A DNA stretch of 64,000 nt from Nocardioides panaciterrulae (GTDB lineage: Bacteria > Actinomycetota > Actinomycetes > Propionibacteriales > Nocardioidaceae): the NCBI RefSeq assembly GCF_013409645.1, contig NZ_JACCBG010000001.1:2974001-3038000 (forward strand), read 5' to 3'. Below are positions 25,638 to 34,979 of the stretch, one piece after another (position 1 is the first letter of the stretch; every line of letters starts with the position of its first letter). The notes under the pieces are model-generated. The model worked only from the letters and a program-made list of their open reading frames with translations. It did not search any database and was not told the origin of the DNA. The translations under genes and the position numbers were made by a program.

Positions 25638-27050
25638 TCAGGACGTCACGTGCCACCGCGGCGCGCCGGCCCGGTTCACGGTCGCGTCGCCAGCGCCGAT
25701 GCAGCCGGACATCGCGCCCATCCTGGCCAGTCCGGTCAGGTCCCCGGCCTGGTAGTGGCCCGGGGAGTGGCTGCCCAGCCCCGCGTGCATGACCTCGTTG
25801 CGCGCCCGGGTGTGGTCGAGGTTCATCGCGTGCCCGATCTCGTGCAGCAGCAGGCCGCCCCAGGTGGCGCCCTCGCCGAAGCCGGACCGCAGGTGCGCCC
25901 GGCGATCCAGGACGACCGCGCCCTCCTGGATCTCGCCGCCCGAACCGCTCAGCCAGCCGCCGCGGCCGATCGTGTTCCCGGCCAGGCCGCGCACCTGTCG
26001 AGCGGTGGCGAAGGCCAGGGTGAGCTCGGCGCCGCTGCGCTGGGACCCTCGGTGGTCGGTGCGGTACGGGATCGCGGTGGTGGCGCCGTCGTAGACGAAG
26101 GTGAGCCCGGTCGCCGCGTGCACCGCCGCGAACGCCCGCTCGACCTGGGCCCGTGCGTGCTTCGGGGCGCCGGTGAGGTTCACCCGGTAGCTGATCGCGT
26201 CGCACGGGTTCCACCGGTAGCCGCGCACGAGGGCGTTCCACTGGTGCGCCCGACCGCCGGGCCGGTAGCCGGGGCGGACCCGCATCGGGAACGTGGCCGG
26301 CGAGACCGCGGCCTCGTCGGTCTCGGTGGCCAGCACCTGCGCGCGCAGCGTGCCGGAGTAGTACCAGTCGGTGGGTACCTCGACGGTGTAGCCGCCGGTG
26401 GCATCGGTGCGCACGCTCGTCAGCCCCGTCCAGCCGTTCTCGGTGTCGAGCTCGAGCCGGACGGCGCGGCCGGCGGGGTCCGGCCCGCCGACCCGGCCGG
26501 TCACGGTGAGCGCCTTGCCGAAGGTGGCGGCGGCGACACCGGGCTCGGTCAGCGTGATCGTGGCGGGCTCGCTCACGACCGGCGTCGGGTCGGTGACGGT
26601 GTAGGCGTACTCGGCGGAGACGTAGGCGGGGAACACCGGGTCGGCGTCGACGACGAACCGGAGCGTGACCGAGCCGGCCTGCTCGGTGGGCAGCACGAAG
26701 TCGTGCTGATAGCCCCCGGTCGGCACCGCGACCACCGCCACGTCGGTCCAGTCCCCGCCGACGGCCCGCTGGAGCCGCAGGACGGTCGGCTGGGTGGTGT
26801 CGACCTCGGCGCGGACACCGACGACCTGGGCGGTCTCCCACTCGTGGGTGGAGGGGAACCCGAAGGAGACCATGCGGGTCTCCCCCTCCGAGGCTCCCGC
26901 GCGTGGCGCCAGGGGCACGGCCGCGGCCGTCCCCGTGGTGCTGGTCGCCGGGCCAGGGGTGACGGCGCCGACCGGGCCCGCCACGCCGACGGCGACCAGG
27001 CCGGCCGCGACGAGCGTCGCGAGCTTGAGGGATGCGGACGTCCTGCGCAT
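25638..27050 (-). CDS. secreted matrixin-like zinc metalloprotease
   Basis: A 470-residue exported protein. The ATG at 27050 follows GAAGGAAG and begins a clear signal peptide (RRTSASLKLATLVAAGLVAVGVAGPVGA). The middle (about 50-250) looks like two or three beta-sandwich domains, one with the Ig-like pattern ITLTEPGVAAATFGKALTVTGRVGG. The C-terminal catalytic domain has HEIGHAMNLDH, the HExxHxxxxxH zinc motif of matrixin/metzincin proteases, preceded by WNPCDAISYRVN. The substrate is unknown, probably extracellular protein. Single-gene unit. Confidence 0.87.
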   Translation of the reverse strand: MRRTSASLKLATLVAAGLVAVGVAGPVGAVTPGPATSTTGTAAAVPLAPRAGASEGETRMVSFGFPSTHEWETAQVVGVRAEVDTTQPTVLRLQRAVGGDWTDVAVVAVPTGGYQHDFVLPTEQAGSVTLRFVVDADPVFPAYVSAEYAYTVTDPTPVVSEPATITLTEPGVAAATFGKALTVTGRVGGPDPAGRAVRLELDTENGWTGLTSVRTDATGGYTVEVPTDWYYSGTLRAQVLATETDEAAVSPATFPMRVRPGYRPGGRAHQWNALVRGYRWNPCDAISYRVNLTGAPKHARAQVERAFAAVHAATGLTFVYDGATTAIPYRTDHRGSQRSGAELTLAFATARQVRGLAGNTIGRGGWLSGSGGEIQEGAVVLDRRAHLRSGFGEGATWGGLLLHEIGHAMNLDHTRARNEVMHAGLGSHSPGHYQAGDLTGLARMGAMSGCIGAGDATVNRAGAPRWHVTS

Positions 27051-27177
27051 GACTTCCTTCAATGTCGGAGCGCGATCAATCTGGGTATCGGCTCCAAACA
27101 GGCCCGACCTGAGCCGAGGACGCGAAATAGCGACCAGCCGCTGGGCGGCCACTGGGCGACCGCTGGGGGGACGGGCG

Positions 27178-28269
27178 TCAGTTCAGCGCGAGCAGCACGG
27201 GCGGGCCGACGTAGAACGGGGGCCACTCGGTCCAGCCGGTCTGCCACAGGCGGCTGGCCCGCTCGCAGTGCCGGTGCAGGTCGCAGCGGACGACGGCCGC
27301 GTTCCCGTCCTCGCCCATCGCGGAGGTCAGGAAGTGCCGACTGTCCTCCCAGACCGCGTTCCAGTCCAGGCGACCGGCCGCCCGGGAGAGGCCGCGCCCG
27401 GTCGCGCCGTCCAGGACCGCCCAGTAGTCGGTGCCGGTGTCGTCGAAGTAGCTGTGCGTGGCCAGGGCGTGCCGCCCGTCGGGCGACCACTGGTGCGGGA
27501 TGCGCCGGCAGCTGCGCCACAGCGTCGCGTGCGGGTGCGAGACCCGGGCCACCCGGTTGCAGAAGGCGTCGGGGTTGCCGATGGAGAAGGTCATCCGGTC
27601 GTGTGGCAGGTCCGCCCCCAGCGCCGCCTGCCGGGCGATCCGGTGCAGCCGGGCGTGGCCGGGATGCCACCACCAGGTCGCCGGTGCGGGCGCCGCGAAC
27701 GACGTCGCGAGCATCACCCGGTCCCGCTCGACGGTGGTCGCCCACCGCACCTGGTGGAACGTACGACGGCCGAGGGACCGGCCGTCCACGGTGTCGGCGA
27801 CCGTCAGGTGCACCGGCGGGCCGAAGCTCGGGTCGTCGTAGGACCCCCAGACGACGCGGCGCAGCCCCGGCGAGACCGCCACCGTGTAGACCTTGGTCCC
27901 GAGCAGCTGCTGGTCGCCGTGCCGGCTGACGTAGGTGAGCCGGCCGCCGCCGTTGAGCACCAGGTAGCCGCGCGCGACCTCCCACAGCTTGCTGTGCGCG
28001 CCGGCGGGGGCACGCACCGCGACCGGGCCGTCGCGGATCGTGTTGTGGCGGAGGTAGGGGACCGACGGGTCGGCGCCTCGCCGCAGCGACGAGGGGTCGA
28101 TGCGGGCCGGCGATGCCGGTGCCGCCGGCGGCTCCGCGGTCGCCAGCCGCGCCGTCCACACGGGCAGGGCCGACTGCGCGGGCACCTGCGCGGCGATGGC
28201 GGCCATCCCGGCCGCGGCCGCCGCGGCCAGGGCGATGACCGCCCACCTGACCCGCCGCTTCCTCGACAC
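27178..28269 (-). CDS. membrane-anchored protein with propeller-like repeats, unknown function
   Basis: A 363-residue protein with a basic leader and one N-terminal hydrophobic helix (VRWAVIALAAAAAAGMAAIAA), then an extracytoplasmic domain. Recurring short strands such as VYTVAVSPGLRRVVWGSYDD, IPHQWSPDGRHALATHSY and LDWNAVWEDSRHFLTSAMGEDG resemble TolB/WD-type beta-propeller blades. I do not recognise the family. GTG start at 28269; the frame is open far upstream, but only this start yields a normal signal anchor. The 140-base gap upstream to the P450 gene carries GGTCCCTACCCCGG, a possible promoter region. Confidence 0.72.
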   Translation of the reverse strand: MSRKRRVRWAVIALAAAAAAGMAAIAAQVPAQSALPVWTARLATAEPPAAPASPARIDPSSLRRGADPSVPYLRHNTIRDGPVAVRAPAGAHSKLWEVARGYLVLNGGGRLTYVSRHGDQQLLGTKVYTVAVSPGLRRVVWGSYDDPSFGPPVHLTVADTVDGRSLGRRTFHQVRWATTVERDRVMLATSFAAPAPATWWWHPGHARLHRIARQAALGADLPHDRMTFSIGNPDAFCNRVARVSHPHATLWRSCRRIPHQWSPDGRHALATHSYFDDTGTDYWAVLDGATGRGLSRAAGRLDWNAVWEDSRHFLTSAMGEDGNAAVVRCDLHRHCERASRLWQTGWTEWPPFYVGPPVLLALN

Positions 28270-28409
28270 GTCTCCAGCGTGCGTGGCCGCCGACCGCCCG
28301 GGGTAGGGACCAACCGCCCCACCGGAGGGTCCGGACGCGGGTGCGCCCAGCGATGTCACGACCGCTCGCCGCCACGCCCCCCGGGGACCCCGCGGCACCG
28401 CCTCCGGGG

Positions 28410-29819
28410 TCAGGCCCCCGCGGTCGGCGCGGGCACCCGGGGCCGCAGCACCAGCCGCAGGTCGCGGGGCATCAGCGTCAGCCGCTCGGTGATCCGCAGC
28501 TGGTACGCCGGGTCGCCGGTCAGGTCGAAGCGGTGCAGGATCCGGGCGAGCACGAGCACCGCCTCGTGCAGGGCGAACTGTCGGCCGATGCAGGCCCGCT
28601 CGCCGGTCCCGAACGGCTTGTAGGCGTGCTTGAGCCGCCCCCGGCTGCGCTCGGGCAGGAACCGGTCCGGGTCGAACGCCTCGGCGTCCGGCCCCCACAC
28701 GTCCGGGTCGCGGTGCACCATCGGCAGCAGCACCAGCGCCCAGTCCCCCGGCCGCATCCGGTAGCCGGCCAGGGTCGTGGCCTCCCGCGGGGTGCGGGCG
28801 AAGCCCGGCGCGGTCGGCCACAGCCGCAGCGTCTCGTCCAGGACCCGGCGTACGAAGCGGAGCCGGGGCACCTGCTCGAAGGCCGGCTCGGCGTCCGGGT
28901 CGGGCCCGAGCACCGCGTCGGTCTCCGCCTGCGCCCGGGCCAGCACCTCGGGGTGCCGGGCGAGGTGGTGCAGCGCCAGCGAGAGCGCCCCGGAGGTGGT
29001 CTCGTGGCCGGCGACGAGGAACGTGAGGATCTGGTAGCGGATCGCCCGGTCGCTGAGCCGCTCGCCGGTCTCCGGGTGCGCCTGCTCGAGCATGATCCCG
29101 AGCAGGTCCGGCTCGTGGCGCCCGCCGGTCCGGCGCTCGGAGATCAGCTCGTCGAGCATCGAGTCGAGGTAGGCCTGGTGGCCGGCGTTGCGGCGCCGCA
29201 GCCGCCGGCGCAGCAGGAACGACCCGGGCAGCGACGACAGCGCCCCGAGCCGCCGCCCGGTCTCCAGCGCGGTGACCATCGCAGGCACGAACGGGTGCGG
29301 CTCGGGCCGGGTGAACGACCCGAAGTCGTGGCTGAACGCGGTGCGCGCGATGGTCTCCATGGTCAGCTTGGTCATCAGCGGCGCCACCTCGACCGAGCGG
29401 CCGTCGGTGGGCAGCACCTCGAAGAGCTCGCGCACCGCCTGCAGCATCACCCCGTGGTAGCGCTGCATCGCCGGACGCGTGAACGCGGGCAGCAGCAGGT
29501 CGTGGGCCAGCTGCCAGTTCGGCTCGTCGTTGTACGCCGTGAACAGTCCGTCGCCCGCGAAGTCCCGCAGCGCCACCAGCGCGGGCGGCAGCGCCTTCTC
29601 GAACCGGGACTCGTCGCAGAGCTCGGCGCAGAGCTCGCCGCTGGCGACGAAGACGAACTTCTGCCGGAAGATCCGCTGCTCGAAGATCGGCCCGCTGGCC
29701 GCGTTGCGGGCCATGATCGTCTGGACGGCGGTCTCCGGCGCCAGGCCGGCGAGGTCGCCGACGAGGCGGCGCCGCCCGGGGGCGTGCGGGAGCACCTGGC
29801 CGGACCAGTCGTTGCGCAC
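28410..29819 (-). CDS. cytochrome P450, CYP102-like heme domain without reductase
   Basis: About 469 residues. Numbered from the GTG at 29819, the motifs are AGHETT (270-275), ETLR (329-332), and heme loop FGTGERACIG with Cys410. The segment FGTGERACIGRQFALHEAVLVL and others (DFAGDGLFTAYNDEPNW, IRYQILTFLVAGHETTSG) match the heme domain of bacterial CYP102 fatty-acid hydroxylases closely. The fused flavin reductase of P450-BM3 is missing, since the protein ends just after the heme domain. GGGGGG precedes the GTG start; a TTG at 29834 is the alternative. It would need a separate redox partner. Hydroxylation of fatty acids is the likely reaction. Confidence 0.87.
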   Translation of the reverse strand: MRNDWSGQVLPHAPGRRRLVGDLAGLAPETAVQTIMARNAASGPIFEQRIFRQKFVFVASGELCAELCDESRFEKALPPALVALRDFAGDGLFTAYNDEPNWQLAHDLLLPAFTRPAMQRYHGVMLQAVRELFEVLPTDGRSVEVAPLMTKLTMETIARTAFSHDFGSFTRPEPHPFVPAMVTALETGRRLGALSSLPGSFLLRRRLRRRNAGHQAYLDSMLDELISERRTGGRHEPDLLGIMLEQAHPETGERLSDRAIRYQILTFLVAGHETTSGALSLALHHLARHPEVLARAQAETDAVLGPDPDAEPAFEQVPRLRFVRRVLDETLRLWPTAPGFARTPREATTLAGYRMRPGDWALVLLPMVHRDPDVWGPDAEAFDPDRFLPERSRGRLKHAYKPFGTGERACIGRQFALHEAVLVLARILHRFDLTGDPAYQLRITERLTLMPRDLRLVLRPRVPAPTAGA

Positions 29820-29942
29820 GCTGCGCCCCCCCAACGGGTTGTTGACGCCGATTCAGTAGCAGGTGTCCAGCCTCCGGTGCGTCGGGTGCGGCTGTCAACG
29901 GCCCTCCGCACCGGCGTCGCCGGTCTCCGCCATCATGGGAGC

Positions 29943-31211
29943 GTGACGAACCACCCCGGCGGCCGCGCCGACCCGACTCGCCCGCTGCTGCACTTCACCG
30001 CGCCCACCGGCTGGATCAACGACCCGCACGGACTGACCTTCCACCGCGGCGCCTACCACCTCTTCCACCAGTACGTGCCGGACAGCCCGGTCTGGGCGCC
30101 GCACTGCCACTGGGGCCACGCGGTCAGCACCGACCTGCTGCGCTGGGAGCAGCGGCCCGTGGCCCTCGCCCCCGGCGACGGCGACGACGGCGTCTGGACC
30201 GGCTGCCTGGTCACCGACGGGGCCGGCGCCCGCATCCTCTACACCTCCGTGACCCACCCCGACCTCGGGCTCGGCCGGGTCCGGGTGGCGACCCCGACCG
30301 ACGACGGCTGGGACACCTGGAAGAAGGGCGACGTGGTGCTGCAGCCGCCCGACGGCCTGGACCTGGTCGCCTTCCGCGACCCGTTCGTCGTGCGCGAGGG
30401 CCCCGGCTGGCGGATGTTCGTCGGCGCCGGCACCGCGAGCGGCGAGGCGATGGCCCTGACCTGGACGTCGAGCGACCTCGAGGCGTGGGCGTACGACGGG
30501 GTCGCGGCCTCGCGGTCGACCACCGAGCGCGACCCGGTCTGGATGGGCTCGCTGTGGGAGTGCCCGCAGCTGGTCGAGGTGGACGGTCACACGGTGCTGC
30601 TGGCGTCGGTGTGGGAGGCCGAGGTGCTGCATCACGTCGGCTACGGGCTCGGCTCCTCCGACCGGGGCCGGTTCGTGGCGGCTGACTGGGGTCGGCTCAG
30701 CTTCGGTGACGCCTACTACGCCCCGTCGTACTTCGAGGACAGCGCGGGCCGACCCTGCCTGATCTTCTGGATGCGCGGCGTGGGCGGCGCCGACGCGGGC
30801 TGGAGCGGCTGCCTGAGCGTGCCGTACGTGCTCTCGGTCGCCGACGGGCGCCTGCGGGCCACCCCGCACCCCGAGCTGGCCGCACGTCGGGGGCCGTCCC
30901 CGGACCCGGAGCCCGACCTCGCGGCGGGCCCGGTCGACCTCGAGTGGTCGCCCGACCCGGACGGCGACCGGCTCGAGCTGGTCCCCCCCTCCGGCGCGAG
31001 CACCAGCCTCGTGGTCGGGCACGGGACCGTGACCCTCGAGCGGCCTGGCCACGCGGACTCGTCGATGCCCTGGTCAGGGGGCGACCTGCGGGTGCTCGTG
31101 GACGGGCCGGTGGTCGAGGTGGCCGGCGCTGACGGGCTGCTGGGCGGTGCGCTCGCACCGCCTCACCGACTGCTCGCCGGCCGCGGGGCCCTGCGCGTCT
31201 GGCCGCTCTGA
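29943..31211 (+). CDS. GH32 beta-fructosidase (sucrose-6-phosphate hydrolase/levanase type)
   Basis: A 422-residue glycosidase with no signal peptide. The nucleophile motif WINDPHG (Asp27), the RDP motif (AFRDPFV) and the acid/base ECP motif (LWECPQL) are all present, so it is catalytically complete. GH32 enzymes release fructose from sucrose or fructans. GTG start after GGGAG. It is divergent from the P450 and converges on the HAD gene with only 12 bases between stops. No PTS or sucrose transporter is nearby. Confidence 0.92.
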   Translation: MTNHPGGRADPTRPLLHFTAPTGWINDPHGLTFHRGAYHLFHQYVPDSPVWAPHCHWGHAVSTDLLRWEQRPVALAPGDGDDGVWTGCLVTDGAGARILYTSVTHPDLGLGRVRVATPTDDGWDTWKKGDVVLQPPDGLDLVAFRDPFVVREGPGWRMFVGAGTASGEAMALTWTSSDLEAWAYDGVAASRSTTERDPVWMGSLWECPQLVEVDGHTVLLASVWEAEVLHHVGYGLGSSDRGRFVAADWGRLSFGDAYYAPSYFEDSAGRPCLIFWMRGVGGADAGWSGCLSVPYVLSVADGRLRATPHPELAARRGPSPDPEPDLAAGPVDLEWSPDPDGDRLELVPPSGASTSLVVGHGTVTLERPGHADSSMPWSGGDLRVLVDGPVVEVAGADGLLGGALAPPHRLLAGRGALRVWPL

Positions 31212-31223
31212 GGCGCGCCACGC

Positions 31224-32024
31224 TCAGGAGCGCTGCTGCACGACCTCGACCAGGTCCGCGACCGAGTCCACGACGCGGGTGGGGCGGTAGGGGAACGTCT
31301 CCACCTGGTCCGGGCGGGTCGAGCCGGTGGTCACCAGCACCGTGCGCAGCCCGGCCTCCAGCCCGCTGATGATGTCGGTGTCCATCCGGTCACCGACCAT
31401 GACGGTCGTCTCGGAGTGCGCCTCGAGCCGGTTCAGCGCGCTGCGCATCATCAGCGCGTTGGGCTTGCCGACGAAGTACGGCTGGCGTCCGGTCGCGGTC
31501 GAGATCAGCGCCGCGACCGAGCCGGTCGCCGGCAGGGTGCCCTGGATACTCGGGCCGCTGGGGTCGGGGTTGGTCGCGATGAACCTGGCCCCGCCCTCGA
31601 TCAGCCGGATCGCCCTGGTGATGGCCTCGAAGGAGTAGGTCCGGGTCTCCCCCAGCACCACGTAGTCGGGGTCCCGGTCGGTCATCACGTAGCCGATGTC
31701 GTGCAGCGCGGTGGTCAGTCCCGCCTCGCCCACGACGTACGCCGTGCCGTGCGGACGCTGGTCGGCGAGGAACTGCGCGGTGGCCAGCGCCGAGGTCCAG
31801 ATCGCCTCCTCGGGGACGTCGATGCCGCTGCCCAGCAGCCGGGCGCGCAGGTCGCGCGGGGTGAAGATCGAGTTGTTGGTCAGCACCAGGAAGCGCAGCC
31901 CCGAGGCCTTCAGCGCCTCGATGAACTCCTGCGCGCCAGGGATCGGCACCTCCTCGTGGACCAGCACGCCGTCCATGTCGGTCAGCCACGTATGCACCGG
32001 GCGGGTCGAGGTCATGGTGGCCAT
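31224..32024 (-). CDS. HAD-IIA family sugar/nucleotide phosphatase (NagD-like)
   Basis: About 266 residues. The HAD motifs are [10 protein letters not shown] (nucleophile Asp and general acid Asp), LVLTNNS, and [15 protein letters not shown]. The cap domain between them places it in class IIA with NagD and glycerol-phosphate phosphatases. The substrate is not predictable. Start either the ATG at 32024 or the ATG three codons later; both lie within MATMTSTRP. Confidence 0.88.
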   Translation of the reverse strand: MATMTSTRPVHTWLTDMDGVLVHEEVPIPGAQEFIEALKASGLRFLVLTNNSIFTPRDLRARLLGSGIDVPEEAIWTSALATAQFLADQRPHGTAYVVGEAGLTTALHDIGYVMTDRDPDYVVLGETRTYSFEAITRAIRLIEGGARFIATNPDPSGPSIQGTLPATGSVAALISTATGRQPYFVGKPNALMMRSALNRLEAHSETTVMVGDRMDTDIISGLEAGLRTVLVTTGSTRPDQVETFPYRPTRVVDSVADLVEVVQQRS

Positions 32025-32097
32025 TGTGGTGGACCCCGGCTCCTGGTCGCCGGGCGGCACTCCCTGGCGCCTCGGCACGAGGGGTTGATGGGCTCTT

Positions 32098-32166
32098 CTC
32101 TCGCTTGATGGGCGTTGCAACGGCCCCCAACCGAGGGGATCCCCGGCCAGCCGGGGATTCCTGCAC
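32098..32166. repeat. REP-like palindromic element, degenerate copy
   Basis: CGTTGCAACG is followed by GCCCCCAACCGAGGGGAT and by a second hairpin (ATCCCCGG...CCGGGGAT) and TTCCTGCA. The same order of elements recurs at 60152-60220. The left arm here has mismatches, so the large palindrome is imperfect. It fills most of the 178-base gap between the HAD gene and the LuxR-type gene. Confidence 0.7.
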
Positions 32167-32202
32167 CGCCACGCCCACCCGCAGGGAGTCAGTGGCAGGG
32201 GG

Positions 32203-32928
32203 TCAGTGGTTGCGGGCGGGGCGGTGGGTGCGGGCGACGTCCTTGGCGCGGCGGTACGCCGCGACCGCGGCCAGCTGGGAGTTGACCTCGAGCTTGCGCA
32301 GCACGGCCTTGACCTGGCTGCGCACGGTGGCCTCGGAGACCCCCGCCATCTCCGCGATGCCGCGGACCGAGCGGCCGTCGTAGAGCAGGGAGAGCACGTT
32401 GAGCTCGCGGGCGGTCAGGGAGTCCATGCGGGCGACGAGCCGGCGTTCGTCCTCCTCGACCTCGCGCCACTCCCGCACTAGCCGGCGGCGGACGGTCTCG
32501 TCCATCACCGTGCCGCCGGCCGCCGCCGACGAGACCGCGACCACCAGGTCGTCCAGCCCGGTCGAGGTCGGCATCACCGCGAGCACGCCGTGGGTCAGCG
32601 CCGCTCCCCAGCGGGGGCTCTCGGGGGCGTTGGTGAGCAGCAGCCACCGGACCGAGTCGGCGGTCTCGACCATGTCCGCGACCTCGGCGAGCCGCTCGGG
32701 CCGGTCGAGGTCGCACAGCAGCACCCCGACGACTGCCTCGATCTGCACCAGGTGGGCGGCGGCCTCGCGCAGCTGGCGGGGACCGGTCGGCCACCGGTAG
32801 TTGGCCACCGGGAAGCCCCGGGTGGCGAGCGCGGTGCGGACGGCCTGCCCCACCAGGTACTGGTCGGCGAAGAGTCCGACCGGTGTCCGCCGCGGCTCAG
32901 GTCCCGGGTTCGCGGAGGTCATGGTCAT
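32203..32928 (-). CDS. LuxR-type regulator with degraded receiver domain
   Basis: About 241 residues. The C-terminal GerE/LuxR helix-turn-helix is clear ([45 protein letters not shown]). The N-terminal domain aligns with the receiver of the regulator at 34976, but the acidic pair is reduced to FADQ and the Lys is lost (VMPTSTG); an Asp remains in LLCDLD. Phosphorylation as usual is doubtful. GGGGGA precedes the ATG at 32928. It is divergent from the kinase at 33354 and strongly similar in layout to the regulator at 34976. Confidence 0.85.
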   Translation of the reverse strand: MTMTSANPGPEPRRTPVGLFADQYLVGQAVRTALATRGFPVANYRWPTGPRQLREAAAHLVQIEAVVGVLLCDLDRPERLAEVADMVETADSVRWLLLTNAPESPRWGAALTHGVLAVMPTSTGLDDLVVAVSSAAAGGTVMDETVRRRLVREWREVEEDERRLVARMDSLTARELNVLSLLYDGRSVRGIAEMAGVSEATVRSQVKAVLRKLEVNSQLAAVAAYRRAKDVARTHRPARNH

Positions 32929-33353
32929 CGGTCCCCCGAGGTGGTCCGGTGGGCACCACGTGGGCCACACCTGGGTGCGCGGGTGCACGTGGTGTTGATG
33001 GTGGCACGGTCCGTCCCCTCATCGATCGTCGCTTCCCTCATGCTGGCGGCGGCGACGCGGGCCCCGACGGCGGCTAGGCGGTAGTCCCCTACTTTTGGGG
33101 ATTCCCCGATCCGGGCACCAGGCGGACAGTTGAGTGGTCGAGTCCCCCCACTCGATTGAAGCGACTCACCAGTCGCGTCATGGACCGACAGCTCGGCGGC
33201 CGCAGGTCGTCGGCACGGTCCAGCGGTGTCGCCGCGCGGCCCCCGCGGAGGCGGATCGCCGCGACGCGACTGGTGGGTCGTCGGGTGTTCGACGGAGCAT
33301 GGGGACGCATGGGAGGGGCGGGTCAAGCGCAACACGCAAGTGTTCCTCAATAA
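32929..33353. other. divergent regulatory gap between LuxR-type gene and histidine kinase
   Basis: No convincing ORF. Besides the GC-rich motif at 33081-33107, the gap contains a small inverted repeat AACACGCAAGTGTT near 33331, close to the kinase start. The region is long enough to hold two divergent promoters with operators. Confidence 0.5.
33081..33107 (-). promoter_or_regulatory. candidate operator, motif shared with the sugar-transferase promoter
   Basis: On the minus strand the site reads GGGGAATCCCCAAAAG followed by TAGGGGACTAC. GGGGA[AT][TG]CCCCAA also occurs at 35764-35776, upstream of the exopolysaccharide sugar transferase. GGGGATTCCCC is a near-perfect dyad. It may be bound by one of the LuxR-type regulators of this block. 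Confidence 0.4.
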
Positions 33354-34979
33354 ATGGTATCCGTCGTCAAAACGCGGTACGAGTCCCGAAGGAGCGCCGT
33401 AGCGTTCCTGGACATGGCGGGAATCACGTTCGCAACGCGACCGCCGCACGTAACGCTCGTAGCTCGGGAGGCGACGGACGTCCGGCCCGATCGCAGCCGC
33501 CGGCGCGCACGCCGGCTGACCAGACTGGCGCACCTCCCCGTGGCGCTGCCGATCACCGGCGGGTGGTCCTGGCGCGGATCCATCCTGATGTTCGCGGTGC
33601 TGCTGCACCCCTACCTGCTCGTGCTCGCGCTGCCCTCGACGGGGGCGGAGCGGCTCCACACCGCCGACGAGATGAGTCGGCTGCTCGCGACCAACGGCAT
33701 CCTGGCGGCGGCGGTGATCCTCAAGTACGAGTGGCGGCTCACCCGCCGTGCCAGCACCGGCTGGCTCGCGATGGCGCTCGGCTTCCAGGCCGCCCAGACG
33801 ATCCCGTTCGCGCTGCTCTCGCTGCAGGCCCCGGCAGCCGGCCGGTTCGACTCCGTCGTGGGCACCGCCCAGGTCCCGGCCACCGTGGTCGTGCTCGCGC
33901 TGGTCGCGATGGCGGCGCGCGGCACCTGGATCCCGGTGCGCAATCCGCTCACCACCGGCCTCCTCCTCGGCGGCGCCGTGGCGGCCGCGCGGCTGGTGCT
34001 CTTCCGCGCCGGCCTCGACCCGAGCCTGGCCCTCGACGGCCCGGCCCGCGTGGTCGACGCCGTCCTGGTGGCCCTGGTCGTGGTCGCGACGATCGTGGTG
34101 CTCTCCCGCTCCCACCTGCTGCCGGGCTGGGCCCGCCTGCGGTTCGGGGCGTTCCTCGGCTGCCTGGTGGCCAGCCGCCTGCTGGCGACCGGGTCCCCGT
34201 CCCAGCTGCGCTCCGCGCTGTCGGTGCTGGTGCTGGTCGCCGGTGTCGCGGCGCTGCTCGGGGCCGCCGCGGTGATGCTGCGTCAGGGCATCCGCGACAA
34301 CGTCCGCCAGCTGGCCACGCTGGCCCACCGGGCCGCGGCGGCGGAGGTCAACGTCCGGGACGGCCGCGAGCGGATGCACGAGCTGCACGCCACCGTGGCC
34401 GGCATCGCCCAGGCCTCCCGGCTGCTCCTGCACGGCGGCGGCCCGTCCGGCGGACAGCGGCGCCGCCTCGAGGCGCTGCTCGACTCCGAGATGGCCCGCC
34501 TCGAGCGGATGCTGAGCCGGCGGGGGCGGCAACCGGTCGGCGCGGTGTGCCTGGACGAGCTGCTCCGGCCCCTGGTCGAGACGCAGCTGACGCTGGGCGC
34601 CGACATCGACCTCGAGCCGACCCCGCTGCGGGTGCTCGGCCGGGCCGACGACCTGGCCGAGGTCGTGCACATCCTGCTCAGCAACGCGGCCCGGCACGCT
34701 CCGGGCGCGCCGGTCACGGTGCGCGCCAGCCGGACGACCGACGGCCGGACCGAGGTCCGGGTGGCCGACCAGGGGCCGGGGGTCCCGGCCTCGCTGCGCG
34801 CCTCGCTGTTCACCTGGGGGGGTCGCCGCGCCGGATCGCCCGGGCAGGGCATCGGCCTGCAGCTGGCGAAGCGGCTGATGCTGGAACAGGCGGGGAACCT
34901 GACGCTCGAGGACCGCGGTCGCCCGGGGGGCGCGACCTTCGTTCTCACCATCCCGAGCTGCCCTCCGGGGACGCCATGA
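33354..34979 (+). CDS. membrane histidine kinase with non-classical H-box
   Basis: A 541-residue kinase. Eight to ten hydrophobic segments span about 60-310 with no obvious extracellular sensor domain. The dimerisation region has RERMHELHATVAGIAQASRLL (His342 or His345) in place of the usual SHELRTP. The ATPase domain has an N-box (LLSNAARHAP, 441-450), G1 (DQGPGVP, 472) and G2 (GQGIGLQLAK, 498). So ATP binding looks intact. Its stop overlaps the start of the LuxR-type regulator (ATGA), its likely partner. Start at 33354 is uncertain; ATG at 33414 is an alternative. Confidence 0.85.
   Translation: MVSVVKTRYESRRSAVAFLDMAGITFATRPPHVTLVAREATDVRPDRSRRRARRLTRLAHLPVALPITGGWSWRGSILMFAVLLHPYLLVLALPSTGAERLHTADEMSRLLATNGILAAAVILKYEWRLTRRASTGWLAMALGFQAAQTIPFALLSLQAPAAGRFDSVVGTAQVPATVVVLALVAMAARGTWIPVRNPLTTGLLLGGAVAAARLVLFRAGLDPSLALDGPARVVDAVLVALVVVATIVVLSRSHLLPGWARLRFGAFLGCLVASRLLATGSPSQLRSALSVLVLVAGVAALLGAAAVMLRQGIRDNVRQLATLAHRAAAAEVNVRDGRERMHELHATVAGIAQASRLLLHGGGPSGGQRRRLEALLDSEMARLERMLSRRGRQPVGAVCLDELLRPLVETQLTLGADIDLEPTPLRVLGRADDLAEVVHILLSNAARHAPGAPVTVRASRTTDGRTEVRVADQGPGVPASLRASLFTWGGRRAGSPGQGIGLQLAKRLMLEQAGNLTLEDRGRPGGATFVLTIPSCPPGTP

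Noticed and set aside
28341..29942. A 956-codon plus-strand frame fusing a long N-terminus to the GH32 enzyme
   Set aside because: The first 534 codons run antisense to the P450 and have no domain; the GTG at 29943 with GGGAG is a proper start for a full-length GH32.
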